Assembly (NCBI RefSeq): GCF_900112445.1
Contig: NZ_FOYY01000003.1
Coordinates: 693,960 to 757,959 of the forward strand
Source of the DNA: Thiomicrospira sp. ALE5
Lineage (GTDB): Bacteria > Pseudomonadota > Gammaproteobacteria > Thiomicrospirales > Thiomicrospiraceae
Direction: 5' to 3'
Length of the DNA stretch: 64,000 nt
The number at the start of each line of letters is the position of its first letter. Position 1 is the stretch's first letter. The notes beneath the pieces were generated by a model. The model saw only the letters and a program-made list of their open reading frames with translations, had not been told where the DNA came from and did no database searches. Below, in pieces: positions 10,074 to 19,680 of this stretch. Position numbers and translations under genes: made by a program.

Positions 10074-13000
10074 CTAAAAATCACTCCACTCGTCAGCAGC
10101 CGGTTTGGATGGTTTCGCAGGCTTGGACGCTAACTGGCGGACCGCAGGTTTTGCTAAGACCGCCGGTTTCGATAAAGCTTTCGGCTGGCTAGCCGTATTG
10201 CCGGTTTTAAAGAACGCCATATCTTCCTGTAAACGCTGCGCCTGCTCACTCAGGCTTTCTGATGCCGCACTGGTTTCTTCTACCAACGCCGCATTTTGCT
10301 GCGTAACACCATCAATCTGTGCAATCGCATTATGAACTTGCTTGATGCCTTCGGATTGTTCAACAGAGGCCTGGGCAATTTGTTTAATCATCTCGGCCAC
10401 ATTATTAATCGCATCATTAATGCCTTGCAAAACGTCTCCTGATTCAGCAGCAAGCTTGGTGCCCTCATCGATACGTCCCACGCTTTCATCAATCAGGTCT
10501 TTAATATCTTTGGCCGCTTCAGCTGATTTTTGCGCCAACGCCCGTACTTCACCGGCTACCACCGCAAAACCACGGCCATGTTCTCCGGCACGGGCGGCCT
10601 CTACCGCCGCATTCAGTGCGAGTAAGTTGGTTTGGAAGGCTATCCCATCAATCAAGGTCACAATATCCGCTATCTTATGACTCGACTCTTGAATAGAGTT
10701 CATCGCACCGATAGTTTGTTGCATAACCGTGGCACCTTGGTTGGCTTGCTTTTGTACCTGCTGTGTGACACCAACTGTCTGCTGAGCATTTTCGGTATTG
10801 GCCTGGACCGTCGCGTTCATTTGATCCATGGTGGCTGAGGTTTGCTCAAGCGAGGCAGCCTGTTCTTGAACCCGTTGACTCAGGTCTAATGATGCTTGCG
10901 ACACTTCGGTAGCGGCACTACTCACATTCACTGATGCATCGGTTACTGCGTTAACCACTTGCTTCATTTTTTCCATGGAATAGTTAATCGAGTTTTTCAA
11001 GCTGTGCAGTTCACCTTTAAAGTGCCCTGTGGGTAATTCAACAGTTAAATCACCTGACGCTTGCGCGGCCACCACTTGACTGATTTTCGTAATCGCATCC
11101 GAGATGTCTTCCATCGAACTATTGATACCATTTTTAAGTTTCAATAACTCACCGCGTGCGTCAACCTCGACACGATAATGGAAATCACCCTCTTGCATTT
11201 TAGACATCACGTGGTTGATGCTATTAATGGTTAGGTGCAAGTTTTGTACAGCCTGATCAACCTTAGTACGGAATTCCCCTTTAACAGTATCCGGTAGCGT
11301 GACACTAAAGTCACCGTTGTAAAGGGCATCCATCACCGTTTGAAGTGCGTCCATGGTGTTTTGAACACTTCCTACCGACGCATTAACGGCGTTTTTCATC
11401 ATATTAAGGTCACCATGGAGAATATCAGTAACCTGAACATCAAATTTACCCTCGGCAACCGAAGACATGACGTCATTAACATTGGTTATTGCACGCTGGA
11501 CATTAGCAGCAAAACGATTGTAGGACTGCACAATGTCGCTGATTTCGTCACCGCGATCATGATACATGACGCGACCATTAAAACGACCTGTGTTGATCAT
11601 AGTGCGCATCGACGCCGACAACATTTTAAGCGGCTTGATCACCCGTTTTGATATCACCAATAACAGTAAAAGCACAATCGCAATCACCACCAATACGACC
11701 CCTAACAACGACCAAATCACTTGTTGAGTGGCGGCAGCTATTTGTTGCTGAATTTGATCAGCCGGTTTAATCATCAGGTGGCGACCCATCACTTCACCGA
11801 CCGGATTGTATGCGGGTAAATCTAAAATAATTGCATCACCTATGAAGTAACCGGCACGATTTTCACCCTGCTCAAATTTTGGCAGGTTCTCACGCAGGTA
11901 ATTAATGGCCTCTTCATTAAACCAAGCGTTATGAGCCAACAAGTAACCCGGCATAAACGCATTGTTATTGGTCAAAGTACGTGGCATACGATCACCATAA
12001 AAGCTTTGGTCAACTACCATTACCCAATCAGTATTGAGTTGCTTAAGATCACGGACAATGGAACCCACACCACCTGAAGCGGACACCACCCCAACCAACT
12101 GATTGTTATAAAACACGGGCGCATAACCCGTCGCGCCAATACCAAAACCATTTTTATTAATGGATAGGTCACCCACTACACGCTGGGTTTCAAATGCACG
12201 ATCACGAATCCGGTCAAGATGTTCATCTCCAAACTGCTCCAATGACCAGGAGCGCATAAAGGAGCGGCGGTCATTATCATAAAGTTGAAAGCGAATATTG
12301 CGGTAGTCAGTAATTCTAGCGAAGTGATTTTGAACTTCTGACAGACGCTGTTCTGCAACTGTCCGAGGCACTACCCCTGCCAAGGCTCGCTGAATTTCAG
12401 GCATCATCGCCGCGGTGGCCGCTATATCGGTCACAGAAACCGCTTTAAAAGCAATCTGATCTTTGATTTGTTGTTCTGCAACATCTAGCGCCTCATTGAG
12501 CTGCTGGTCAATAATCGGTGCAATTTGTGATTTATAAAACAAACCACCCAAAGCCACCAGGCCTGCTAACAACACGATCATGGCGTAAATTGCCAAAAGT
12601 TTTGCCAAGCTGCCCGTAATGGCAAACTTGTTTAACTTCGCTGCCAAAGGCGTGATCGCCATGCTGTTTTGCAGCCTTAACTCACCTTGATTAATTTGGC
12701 GATAGAGTTTTTCAGCCATAGCTATTTGTTGCGATGTCGCCGGAGTGCGAACCGAAACATAACCGAGTTTTTTGCCATCTTCAACCATAGGCGATACATT
12801 GGCTTGCACCCAATAGTGGTCACCATTTTTAGCGCGATTTTTTACAATCCCAGTCCAATCTTTACCGGCTTTAATGGTTTGCCACATATCCTCAAACACT
12901 TGGGCTGGCACATCTGGGTGGCGCAAATTGTTATGGGGTTGACCGACAAATTCCTCACGACTATAGCCAGAGATTTTTAAGAAGTCATCCGAAGCCGTTG

Positions 13001-13091
13001 CAACAATGCCCTGTAAGTTAGTGGTGGTAGATAAGATGTAATCATCAGGAATGGTTATTTGGTTTTGTGTTACAGCTCTGTTTGACAGCAC
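10074..13091 (-). CDS. Aer-like PAS methyl-accepting chemotaxis protein with CheR-docking tail
   Basis: A 1005-residue chemoreceptor. Residues about 15-125 form an Aer-type PAS domain ([20 protein letters not shown]), usually a redox or energy sensor. A membrane helix (about 163-187) leads to a periplasmic Cache-like sensor region (about 190-450), then a second helix (about 454-477). HAMP and repeated HAMP-like segments (about 480-700) follow, then the coiled-coil signalling domain with the highly conserved hairpin tip ([19 protein letters not shown]) near 814-850. The C-terminus is a Lys/Pro/Ala-rich linker ending in EWSDF, which fits the x-W-x-x-F pentapeptide that tethers CheR/CheB in high-abundance receptors. 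No che genes are nearby. The combination suggests sensing of both cytoplasmic redox state and a periplasmic ligand. Confidence 0.92.
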   Translation of the reverse strand: MLSNRAVTQNQITIPDDYILSTTTNLQGIVATASDDFLKISGYSREEFVGQPHNNLRHPDVPAQVFEDMWQTIKAGKDWTGIVKNRAKNGDHYWVQANVSPMVEDGKKLGYVSVRTPATSQQIAMAEKLYRQINQGELRLQNSMAITPLAAKLNKFAITGSLAKLLAIYAMIVLLAGLVALGGLFYKSQIAPIIDQQLNEALDVAEQQIKDQIAFKAVSVTDIAATAAMMPEIQRALAGVVPRTVAEQRLSEVQNHFARITDYRNIRFQLYDNDRRSFMRSWSLEQFGDEHLDRIRDRAFETQRVVGDLSINKNGFGIGATGYAPVFYNNQLVGVVSASGGVGSIVRDLKQLNTDWVMVVDQSFYGDRMPRTLTNNNAFMPGYLLAHNAWFNEEAINYLRENLPKFEQGENRAGYFIGDAIILDLPAYNPVGEVMGRHLMIKPADQIQQQIAAATQQVIWSLLGVVLVVIAIVLLLLLVISKRVIKPLKMLSASMRTMINTGRFNGRVMYHDRGDEISDIVQSYNRFAANVQRAITNVNDVMSSVAEGKFDVQVTDILHGDLNMMKNAVNASVGSVQNTMDALQTVMDALYNGDFSVTLPDTVKGEFRTKVDQAVQNLHLTINSINHVMSKMQEGDFHYRVEVDARGELLKLKNGINSSMEDISDAITKISQVVAAQASGDLTVELPTGHFKGELHSLKNSINYSMEKMKQVVNAVTDASVNVSSAATEVSQASLDLSQRVQEQAASLEQTSATMDQMNATVQANTENAQQTVGVTQQVQKQANQGATVMQQTIGAMNSIQESSHKIADIVTLIDGIAFQTNLLALNAAVEAARAGEHGRGFAVVAGEVRALAQKSAEAAKDIKDLIDESVGRIDEGTKLAAESGDVLQGINDAINNVAEMIKQIAQASVEQSEGIKQVHNAIAQIDGVTQQNAALVEETSAASESLSEQAQRLQEDMAFFKTGNTASQPKALSKPAVLAKPAVRQLASKPAKPSKPAADEWSDF

Positions 13092-13328
13092 TTTTTGGCT
13101 CCAACTATAAATCTTAGGCTATAGAATTGAAATCACGCAATTTTTGACTTAATTATTCAAAAATAAATTGGTTGAAGAATAACACCATATTAGTAATTAG
13201 TTAAGAGAAAGCGATTAATAGTTATACTGCATAACCGAAACGTCTAAACTCATTAAAAGTTTCAATCGCAATTGTATTCATCACTTCTCCCTTGACCAGA
13301 TCGCAACGGCTTGCAAGCTCATTTTAGT

Positions 13329-13356
13329 TTGCTCGATAGGTTAACTGGGGTATCAT
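13329..13356 (+). promoter_or_regulatory. Weak sigma-70-like promoter candidate for the DUF1640-like gene
   Basis: TTGCTC (13329-13334) and TATCAT (13351-13356) are separated by 16 bp and lie about 36 bp upstream of the start at 13392, where AGGG acts as a ribosome binding site. This rests on consensus matching only. The rest of the 300-bp gap after the chemoreceptor start shows nothing else I can support. Confidence 0.3.
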
Positions 13357-13391
13357 TTAGCCCATAAAACAACACTAAGTTAGGGTTTGCT

Positions 13392-13604
13392 ATGTCATTC
13401 ATTACATTTGATACGCTCCAGTATGCCAAAGCCCTTGAAGCCAAGGGCTTCACCACGGAGCAAGCCGAAGCCTTGGCCGAACAAACGCTAATGAAGCAAG
13501 ACATAGCGCAAATTAACGCAGATTTACGGGTTTTAAAATGGGGTATTGGCTTAGTGGTTGGTATTGCGGTCACTGTGGCGATTAAACACCTGTTTGGACT
13601 ATAA
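13392..13604 (+). CDS. Small DUF1640/CCDC90-like membrane-anchored protein
   Basis: A 70-residue protein: an N-terminal segment with KALEAKGFTTEQAEALAEQ (typical of DUF1640), a short helical segment, and one C-terminal membrane helix (about 50-67, GIGLVVGIAVTVAIKHLFGL). Family members are usually longer, with a longer coiled coil, so this is a short version. Function is unknown. It is the last backbone gene before the island and converges on the left attachment site; the terminator at 13640 serves it. Confidence 0.75.
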   Translation: MSFITFDTLQYAKALEAKGFTTEQAEALAEQTLMKQDIAQINADLRVLKWGIGLVVGIAVTVAIKHLFGL

Positions 13605-13639
13605 GTTTCGCTAAGTTATTGATTTTTTTGGGCATAATA

Positions 13640-13660
13640 AAACCCGCTTGATGCGGGTTT
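13640..13660. terminator. Terminator at left island junction (ancestral tRNA-Ser terminator)
   Basis: The stem AAACCCGC / GCGGGTTT with a five-base loop is followed by T-rich sequence on the minus strand. It ends the DUF1640-like gene on the plus strand. It is followed by the left tRNA-Ser att copy, so before integration it would also have terminated tRNA-Ser on the minus strand. A look-alike terminator is found at 54332 beside the intact tRNA. Confidence 0.8.
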
Positions 13661-13670
13661 AGTAAGTAAT

Positions 13671-13694
13671 ATGGCGGAGAGCGGGGGATTCGAA
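13671..13694 (-). repeat. attL: 24-bp copy of the tRNA-Ser 3' end
   Basis: These 24 bases (ATGGCGGAGAGC...ATTCGAA) are identical to 54363-54386, the CCA end, acceptor arm and T-loop side of tRNA-Ser(GGA). Identity stops sharply after position 13694 (AACACC here, CCCCCG in the tRNA). A tRNA fragment without the rest of the tRNA, 40.7 kb from the intact gene with an adjacent integrase, is the signature of site-specific integration. Confidence 0.92.
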
Positions 13695-13737
13695 AACACC
13701 CTAAAAACCTAGCTAAAAAACCTTTTATTTGTTTTTG

Positions 13738-13756
13738 TACTCACTTTTATACTCAC
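13738..13756 (+). repeat. Paired TACTCAC repeats at left island end (putative integrase arm sites)
   Basis: TACTCAC occurs at 13738-13744 and 13750-13756, 12 bp apart, about 45 bp inside attL. The same heptamer pair with the same 12-bp spacing occurs at the right end (54210 and 54222). Tyrosine integrases of this class bind short arm-type direct repeats near both attachment sites, so that is the likely role. Confidence 0.6.
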
Positions 13757-13763
13757 TTTCACC

Positions 13764-13771
13764 ATTTCCTG
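13764..13771. repeat. 8-bp target-site duplication, left copy (ATTTCCTG)
   Basis: ATTTCCTG directly abuts the left inverted repeat of the IS256-family element and is repeated exactly at 15068-15075 beyond the right inverted repeat. Eight-base duplications are typical of IS256-family transposition. Confidence 0.88.
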
Positions 13772-15067
13772 GGTAGTGTTTAGAAATCTGTGTCATTTCG
13801 TTAAAATTTCTCAAAAAGGAATGACACATGACAAAACCACAATTCGATTTCAACGAAGCATTAGCACAGCTTCAATCTGGCAAAGGGCTCACCGGTAAAG
13901 ATGGTGTATTAACGCCCTTAATCAAACAGCTCACCGAAGCCGCGCTTAAAGCCGAACTTGACCTACATTTAGCCGAAGATACGTCAGCTAATCGTAAAAA
14001 CGGCTACACCAAGAAAACTGTCAAAAGCGGTGTGGGTGAATTTGAGCTAGACACACCCCGTGATCGTGAGGGTACGTTCGAACCGCAACTGGTCAAAAAA
14101 CACCAAACCAAACTCACTCCAGAAATCGACCAGAAAATTCTCGGATTGTTCGCACTGGGCACCAGTTACCGCGATATCCGTTTCCACATTGAAGAACTGT
14201 ACGGCATTGATGTGTCTGAAGCGACCATTACCGCTGTCACCGACCAGCTGATTCCTGAGCTTAAAGAATGGCAGTCGCGCTTGCTGGACGCAATCTACCC
14301 GTTTATCTGGCTCGATGCCATTCACTACAAAATTAAAGACAATGGCCGCTATGTCAGCAAAGCAGTCTACACCATTTTAGGGGTCAATACCGAAGGTCGC
14401 AAAGAACTGCTCGGCTTGTACCTCTCAGAAAGCGAAGGGGCGAACTACTGGCTCTCTGTCTTAACCGATTTACATAACCGTGGCGTCAAAGATATTCTGA
14501 TTGCCAGTGTAGATGGTTTAACCGGCTTCGTCGAAGCGATTAACAGCATCTACCCACAGACTGAAGTGCAACAATGCGTGATTCATCAAATCCGCAACTC
14601 AATGAAATACGTGGCCTCCAAAAACCAGAAGGCCTTTATGCAAGATTTAAAGCCGGTTTACCGTGCCACCACCAAACAAGCCGCTGAGGCCGCACTGGAT
14701 GAACTGGAAGCCAAATGGGGCGCACACTATCCGATTGTTATCTCGTCTTGGCGGCGCAAATGGGATAATCTCAGTGTGTACTTCAAATACCCGGAGTACA
14801 TCCGACGGGTGATTTACACAACCAACGCGATTGAAGCAGTGCATCGCCAGTTCCGTAAACTGACCAAAACCAAAGGCGGTTTTCCAAACGAAAATAGCTT
14901 GTTGAAACTGTTGTATGCTGGCATACTCAACGCGTCCAAAAAATGGACGATGCCGGTTCAAAACTGGAACCTTGCCCTGTCTCAGTTGGCTATCCACTTC
15001 GAAGGTCGACTAGACAAGGCGTTGGATATTTAAGAAACTAGGCTGACACAGAATTTTGAACGCTCTC
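13772..15067 (+). mobile_element. IS256-family insertion sequence (1296 bp)
   Basis: One transposase gene is bounded by imperfect 24-bp terminal inverted repeats. The left repeat (13772-13795) and the reverse complement of the right repeat (15044-15067) match at about 18 of 24 positions and share TCTGTGTCA at the inner end. Exact 8-bp direct repeats flank it. It sits between the left arm-site repeats and the first cargo gene. The intact transposase frame and perfect duplication argue for a fairly recent insertion. Confidence 0.92.
13828..15033 (+). CDS. IS256-family (mutator-type) transposase
   Basis: The protein has 401 residues, the usual length for this family. The DDE catalytic residues read as Asp163 (WLDAIHYK), Asp229 (ASVDGLTGF) and Glu336 (NAIEAVHRQFRK). 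The N-terminal region has the typical segment LIKQLTEAALKAELDLHL and the C-terminal region has KWTMPVQNWNLALSQLAI. An AAAGGA ribosome binding site precedes ATG at 13828. The frame is intact, so the element may still be active. Confidence 0.95.
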   Translation: MTKPQFDFNEALAQLQSGKGLTGKDGVLTPLIKQLTEAALKAELDLHLAEDTSANRKNGYTKKTVKSGVGEFELDTPRDREGTFEPQLVKKHQTKLTPEIDQKILGLFALGTSYRDIRFHIEELYGIDVSEATITAVTDQLIPELKEWQSRLLDAIYPFIWLDAIHYKIKDNGRYVSKAVYTILGVNTEGRKELLGLYLSESEGANYWLSVLTDLHNRGVKDILIASVDGLTGFVEAINSIYPQTEVQQCVIHQIRNSMKYVASKNQKAFMQDLKPVYRATTKQAAEAALDELEAKWGAHYPIVISSWRRKWDNLSVYFKYPEYIRRVIYTTNAIEAVHRQFRKLTKTKGGFPNENSLLKLLYAGILNASKKWTMPVQNWNLALSQLAIHFEGRLDKALDI

Positions 15068-15075
15068 ATTTCCTG
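15068..15075. repeat. 8-bp target-site duplication, right copy (ATTTCCTG)
   Basis: An exact match to 13764-13771, directly outside the right terminal inverted repeat of the IS element. Confidence 0.88.
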
Positions 15076-15105
15076 CGATTAAAACTTCTTGATTTTAAGC
15101 TCTAA

Positions 15106-16464
15106 TTAGATCCCTTCTTCACTACATACACTAGAGTATGCCAAGCTACTTTTTAAAGAACGATCACGATTCCTTTTCTGATCAATCTCATCAGCACGTT
15201 TTCGAACAGATTCAACACGCGCCAATCCCTTAAACTCTTGCCGCCCTTCTTCTGAAGCATAAACATAGTACTGATTCCTATACGATTTATCTTTACTACT
15301 TTCCAATCTATTTAAGATCTCACACACCATATCCTCTTCCGACATGTTTTGTTTGTTTTTATATAGTCTTTTATTAAAAAGCAAAAGCTTAGGGGCTACT
15401 CGTTCTGCCATTTGGTCTGTACTTGACCAGCCATAAAAAGGAGCTTTATTAGCAATAAGATTTAGCAACATTTGTTTAAGCTGACGTTTTTTAAAAGCAC
15501 TCGATTCACTACCAAGGTTTACTGTATCCCTTATGTTGCCAGATACTTTCATGCCTAGGTAGATGCCATAAAGTGCCTCAGCCTTTGATAAGGCTACAAT
15601 GGTGTAATGTTCGAAATATGCACGGCGTCTGCCTAGCTGATCCTGTTGAAAACTATCAACCTTATCATAACCAGAATCTTGAAACGTTATTTGATACAAA
15701 CCTGATAACTGCAATGCGAGTCGGGCACAAACAGCCAAAGTGATAGCATTGTATAAACAATCGTGGCGCAGGGAATTGACATCTATCGGATCTTTACTGG
15801 GGTCTTTATAATTATATCTATACAAACTAAACATATCAGGTACGGTCAGACGATTGACCTGCTCTACAATTAAATTCTCTAAATCCATTGTCTGCATGCT
15901 CAATTCAAATAGACCAATTTGAAAATCTTCATAACGTTGAACATACCGAAGCAATGGGACCATGTGATTTTCACTGATAACGTCATCTACCATACCAAAT
16001 AAGCCTTCTTTCTTCGCTTGCAAGTAGGTTTTATTGATCAAATCTGATTTCTTTCTGTTATTTCGAATAAAATCATCAACCTGCCTATAGTTCTCAGCTA
16101 TGGTCAATCGATAGAAAAGATCAAGTATTTGCTGACCTGCTAAACTATCAAACTGATCAATTATTCTTGGTTCAGTGCACAAGCCGAAAAGTACCCTTTT
16201 AAGCTTGTCTTTAGCTATTTTGCTTTGCTCTTTTACAGCCTCATCTAAAGATTCTTTCGCGGTTAAACTATCCAAATCTCCATTAGAACTTAATTCAGCT
16301 TTCAATTTATCAAAAACTGCTTCTTCTAAATCCCTGGACAATCGGTAGTAGATATCATCAAAAGTGATTGCTGGCTTAAAATCAACAAATTTCTTTGGTT
16401 TTGTATCAATCCGATTCCATTTCGAATCAAATATACTGTTCTTATTCACCACACACTCCTGCAT
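15106..16464 (-). CDS. Hypothetical protein, island cargo
   Basis: A 452-residue protein that I do not recognise. It is highly charged and mostly helical with no membrane segment or signal peptide. The C-terminus is strongly basic (VESVRKRADEIDQKRNRDRS). There is no P-loop, HNH or PD-(D/E)XK motif that I can see. The start is uncertain: an in-frame GTG at 16449 (residue 6) has CAGGAG six bases upstream, which is a better ribosome binding site than the first ATG has. It lies 164 bp downstream of hsdR in the same direction, so it could be the last gene of the defence operon or an independent cargo gene. Its position in a defence cluster makes an anti-phage role possible but unproven. Confidence 0.7.
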   Translation of the reverse strand: MQECVVNKNSIFDSKWNRIDTKPKKFVDFKPAITFDDIYYRLSRDLEEAVFDKLKAELSSNGDLDSLTAKESLDEAVKEQSKIAKDKLKRVLFGLCTEPRIIDQFDSLAGQQILDLFYRLTIAENYRQVDDFIRNNRKKSDLINKTYLQAKKEGLFGMVDDVISENHMVPLLRYVQRYEDFQIGLFELSMQTMDLENLIVEQVNRLTVPDMFSLYRYNYKDPSKDPIDVNSLRHDCLYNAITLAVCARLALQLSGLYQITFQDSGYDKVDSFQQDQLGRRRAYFEHYTIVALSKAEALYGIYLGMKVSGNIRDTVNLGSESSAFKKRQLKQMLLNLIANKAPFYGWSSTDQMAERVAPKLLLFNKRLYKNKQNMSEEDMVCEILNRLESSKDKSYRNQYYVYASEEGRQEFKGLARVESVRKRADEIDQKRNRDRSLKSSLAYSSVCSEEGI

Positions 16465-16628
16465 TTATCAACTTACTGCCATTAAATGCGACCGATTTAG
16501 CAGCTTAATCATTGAAGCATTTATAGGCTTAATCCTAAAGAAATATGCTGTTCTTTACAAAGTTTTCAAAATCACCTATAAACCCTAACTAAGCTAGCTG
16601 ATATTAACCAGCAAACCTGCTTAAAAGT

Positions 16629-19600
16629 CTATATCGCAACTCGGTGTTGCATAGTCGAAGTCCACGCTGCTTTAAAAGCCGCATCACCAGCAAAGAGCTT
16701 GTACAGCTCAAGCTCTTCTTTACGTCGTTTCAACATGACCTCTTTGAGCATTTTTTCAAACACCAAATCCCGATGATGAGGATCTGTCTCATTTTTATAT
16801 TTTGTTTCAAAATCCGGGTGCGCTTTAATACTGTCTGCAATATTAATAAATTTCACCCGCTGCTCTTCCGGCGTTGCACTCCAATCTTGGAACCAACGCT
16901 CGTTGAAGTCACGGATAATCTCATCTAACGGATCTTCTTGTTTTTCTCCATGCGCCCCGCGCGGATTCGGGTTTTGCGGATCGAGTTGGGTTTCTGTCGC
17001 ATCCAAGCCAATCGACTGATTAAGCCTGACACGTTCAAGACCATACGAACTTAAATCTACCGACTCCAACAAGGCATCAAGCTGGTCGGCTTCTGGGTCA
17101 GCAACTTTTAGCTTTGGGATCAAAAATTTTAAGAACCAAAACAGCTTTTCCCACTGCATGTTCTCATAAGGCATGATCGAGGCCATTTGCCCGTAAATTT
17201 TGACAAACTGTTTTGCCTTAATTTTAAAGTCAGCCTGTTCGTCGTTTTCTAACACCAACTCACTTTCAAAACGCGCTACCGCTACATCAATCATGGCGCT
17301 TAACGCTTGCCCATCCACCCCATCAAAATAGCCCTGCGCGAACTTCTCAACCTCATACCCCTCGTAAACACCAACATCGTCCAGCGCATCTTTTAAATCA
17401 TTCAGCACATTAATATCAGTCGGCTCGCTCAAAGACGTGGCGGTATAGAAAGGATCAAACGACTTTTTAATATCGTCGGTGCTATTGAAAAAATCCAATA
17501 CAAACAAATCTTCAGTTTTCTTACCCAACTTAGGCGCAGCGCGATTTAAGCGCGACAATGCCTGCACCGCCAACACACCTTGCAGTTTTTTATCAATATA
17601 CATCGCGGTCAATTTGGGCTGATCGAAACCGGTGAGGTATTTATTCGCCACCACTAATAAGCGATATTCATCGGTATCGAATTTATCCTTGGTATCGTTA
17701 TCGGAAAAGCCATTCATGTCAGACTCGGTGTAATCAATGCCATCGACCTTCTTCTCGCCTGAAAAGGCAATAATCGCTTTAAATGGGTTGCCTTGTTGAT
17801 CAAGTAAGCGCTGAACGGCTTTGAAATAGCGAATCGCCATCTCAATACTTTGGGTCACAATCATGGCTTTCGCCTTACCCTTCAGCTTTTTGGTATTCAC
17901 CACATGAGTTACAAAATGATCGAGCATGATCTCGGCTTTGGTATCAATCGTCTGCTGGCTGCGCTCCACATACGCCCGTAACTTCTTTTGCGCTTTCGCG
18001 GTATCAAATTTTGGGTTTTCAGCAATCGACTTCTGGATTTCGTAATAGGATCTATAGGTGGTGTAATTCGCCAACACATCCAAGATAAAGCCTTCCTCAA
18101 TCGCTTGTTTCATCGAGTAAAGGTGAAACGGCACAAAAGAGCTGTCTGGCTGTTGATGCCCAAACTTTTCTAGGGTGGTGTTCTTAGGTGTCGCGGTAAA
18201 TGCCAGATAAGAGGCATTGTCACGCATTTTTCTTGAGCGCATCGCTTGCAGGATTTTATCCTGCGCATCGAGTTCTTCATCCGCACCCATCGCTTCATTC
18301 ATCTTGCTGTGCGCCGTACCACTTTGCGAGCTGTGCGCCTCATCAATAATCACCGCAAAGCGCTTATCACTCAAATCACTCAACCCATCAATAATAAAAG
18401 GGAACTTCTGAATGGTGGTAATAATGATCTTTTTACCGCCTTCCAACGCGCTCTTTAAATCGGCTGACTTATTGGCGTGCGCCACAATGTTCTTAACCTC
18501 AGAAAAGTCTTTGATATTGTCTTTAAGCTGCTTATCGAGAATCCGCCGATCCGTGACGACAATCACCGAATCAAACAGGGGTTCTTCCAATCCTTTCGCA
18601 CCCGGCACATCTTCGCGCTCAGGATGGGCTTCGATCAGTTGGTAGGCCGCCCAAGTAATGGAGTTCGATTTGCCGGAACCGGCAGAATGCTGAATCAAAT
18701 AGGTTTGTCCGACGCCTTGGGTTGATACATCCTTAATCAAGCGCCGCACCACATCCATTTGATGATAACGCGGGAAAAACAAATTGCGCTTATTCAGCGG
18801 ATCTTTGCTTGAACCATCCAACCGAATAAAATGCTGGATTAAATTCGCCAGACTATCCTTGGTGAATACTTCCTTCCACAAATAATCGGTTTTGTGGCCA
18901 TTAGGGTTGGGTGGATTGCCCTGCCCTTGATTATGGCCTTTGTTAAACGGTAAAAAGAAAGTGCTCTGCCCGCTTAATTTGGTGGTCATATAGACTTCAT
19001 CGGTATCCACCGCCATGTGAACCAAGCAGCGTGCAAACTGCAAAAGTGGCTGATTCGTATCTCGGTCGCTGCGGTACTGTTTTTGACCGTGATAACGTGC
19101 CGTCTGCCCTGTCCAAGCGTTCTTTAACTCCAAGGTCACCAAGGGTATGCCATTAACAAACAGTACCATATCGATTTCTTGTAAGGGATTCGCTAACGAA
19201 TACCGCACTTGGCGCGTAACGCTAAAAATATTGGCTTCAAAATGCTGTTTAACTTGATCGCTACTACTAGCTAAGGGCGCGGGATACATCAAATGAAAAT
19301 GCACATCGTCTAAGCTCAAGCCTTTCTTCAAAAGGTGCAGCACACCGTTCTTTTTCGCCAACCGATCAAAACGCTCCAAAATCCTGCGCTGCCAATCATT
19401 CGGGCTATGTTTCTGCAACTGCGTTAAGGTAGCTTGCTGCGTCGATTCAAGGAACTGCCAAAACCACTTTTCATCCAAGGCATACTGCGCATTAAAATCA
19501 GAGGGTATACCACGCTTAAAGCCATTGCTGCCGACATAATCCGCCGGACTCTCTGCAACCAGGCCTGCTTTGGCATCCTCTTGGCATTGACCGGTTAAAG

Positions 19601-19649
19601 CACGTTCAATCGCCGCTTCTAACGCTTGTTCGTTGGTTTGGCTTCGCAT
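16629..19649 (-). CDS. hsdR: Type I restriction enzyme R subunit (HsdR)
   Basis: A 1006-residue protein, normal for HsdR. The N-terminal nuclease domain shows the PD-(D/E)XK signature ending ELKN (Glu174, Lys176). The SF2 translocase motifs follow: Walker A SAGSGKSNSI with Lys327, DEAH box IIDEAHSSQSG near Asp436, motif III AFTATPKNTT, and motif VI VQALSRLNRAAP. It cuts unmethylated DNA after ATP-driven translocation when bound to HsdM and HsdS. It is the last gene of a minus-strand run starting with hsdM at 27978, but is separated from hsdS by five other genes. Confidence 0.95.
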   Translation of the reverse strand: MRSQTNEQALEAAIERALTGQCQEDAKAGLVAESPADYVGSNGFKRGIPSDFNAQYALDEKWFWQFLESTQQATLTQLQKHSPNDWQRRILERFDRLAKKNGVLHLLKKGLSLDDVHFHLMYPAPLASSSDQVKQHFEANIFSVTRQVRYSLANPLQEIDMVLFVNGIPLVTLELKNAWTGQTARYHGQKQYRSDRDTNQPLLQFARCLVHMAVDTDEVYMTTKLSGQSTFFLPFNKGHNQGQGNPPNPNGHKTDYLWKEVFTKDSLANLIQHFIRLDGSSKDPLNKRNLFFPRYHQMDVVRRLIKDVSTQGVGQTYLIQHSAGSGKSNSITWAAYQLIEAHPEREDVPGAKGLEEPLFDSVIVVTDRRILDKQLKDNIKDFSEVKNIVAHANKSADLKSALEGGKKIIITTIQKFPFIIDGLSDLSDKRFAVIIDEAHSSQSGTAHSKMNEAMGADEELDAQDKILQAMRSRKMRDNASYLAFTATPKNTTLEKFGHQQPDSSFVPFHLYSMKQAIEEGFILDVLANYTTYRSYYEIQKSIAENPKFDTAKAQKKLRAYVERSQQTIDTKAEIMLDHFVTHVVNTKKLKGKAKAMIVTQSIEMAIRYFKAVQRLLDQQGNPFKAIIAFSGEKKVDGIDYTESDMNGFSDNDTKDKFDTDEYRLLVVANKYLTGFDQPKLTAMYIDKKLQGVLAVQALSRLNRAAPKLGKKTEDLFVLDFFNSTDDIKKSFDPFYTATSLSEPTDINVLNDLKDALDDVGVYEGYEVEKFAQGYFDGVDGQALSAMIDVAVARFESELVLENDEQADFKIKAKQFVKIYGQMASIMPYENMQWEKLFWFLKFLIPKLKVADPEADQLDALLESVDLSSYGLERVRLNQSIGLDATETQLDPQNPNPRGAHGEKQEDPLDEIIRDFNERWFQDWSATPEEQRVKFINIADSIKAHPDFETKYKNETDPHHRDLVFEKMLKEVMLKRRKEELELYKLFAGDAAFKAAWTSTMQHRVAI

Positions 19650-19680
19650 GTTAATTCCTTTCGTCTATTTAGCCCAACTA

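Noticed and set aside
10342-10680. 112-aa serine/alanine-rich plus-strand frame opposite the chemoreceptor
   Set aside because: Composition mirrors the antisense of the Ala/Glu-rich signalling helix; no independent support.
13672-13694. A second functional tRNA-Ser gene
   Set aside because: Only the last 24 bases are present; no anticodon arm, D-arm or variable arm follows.
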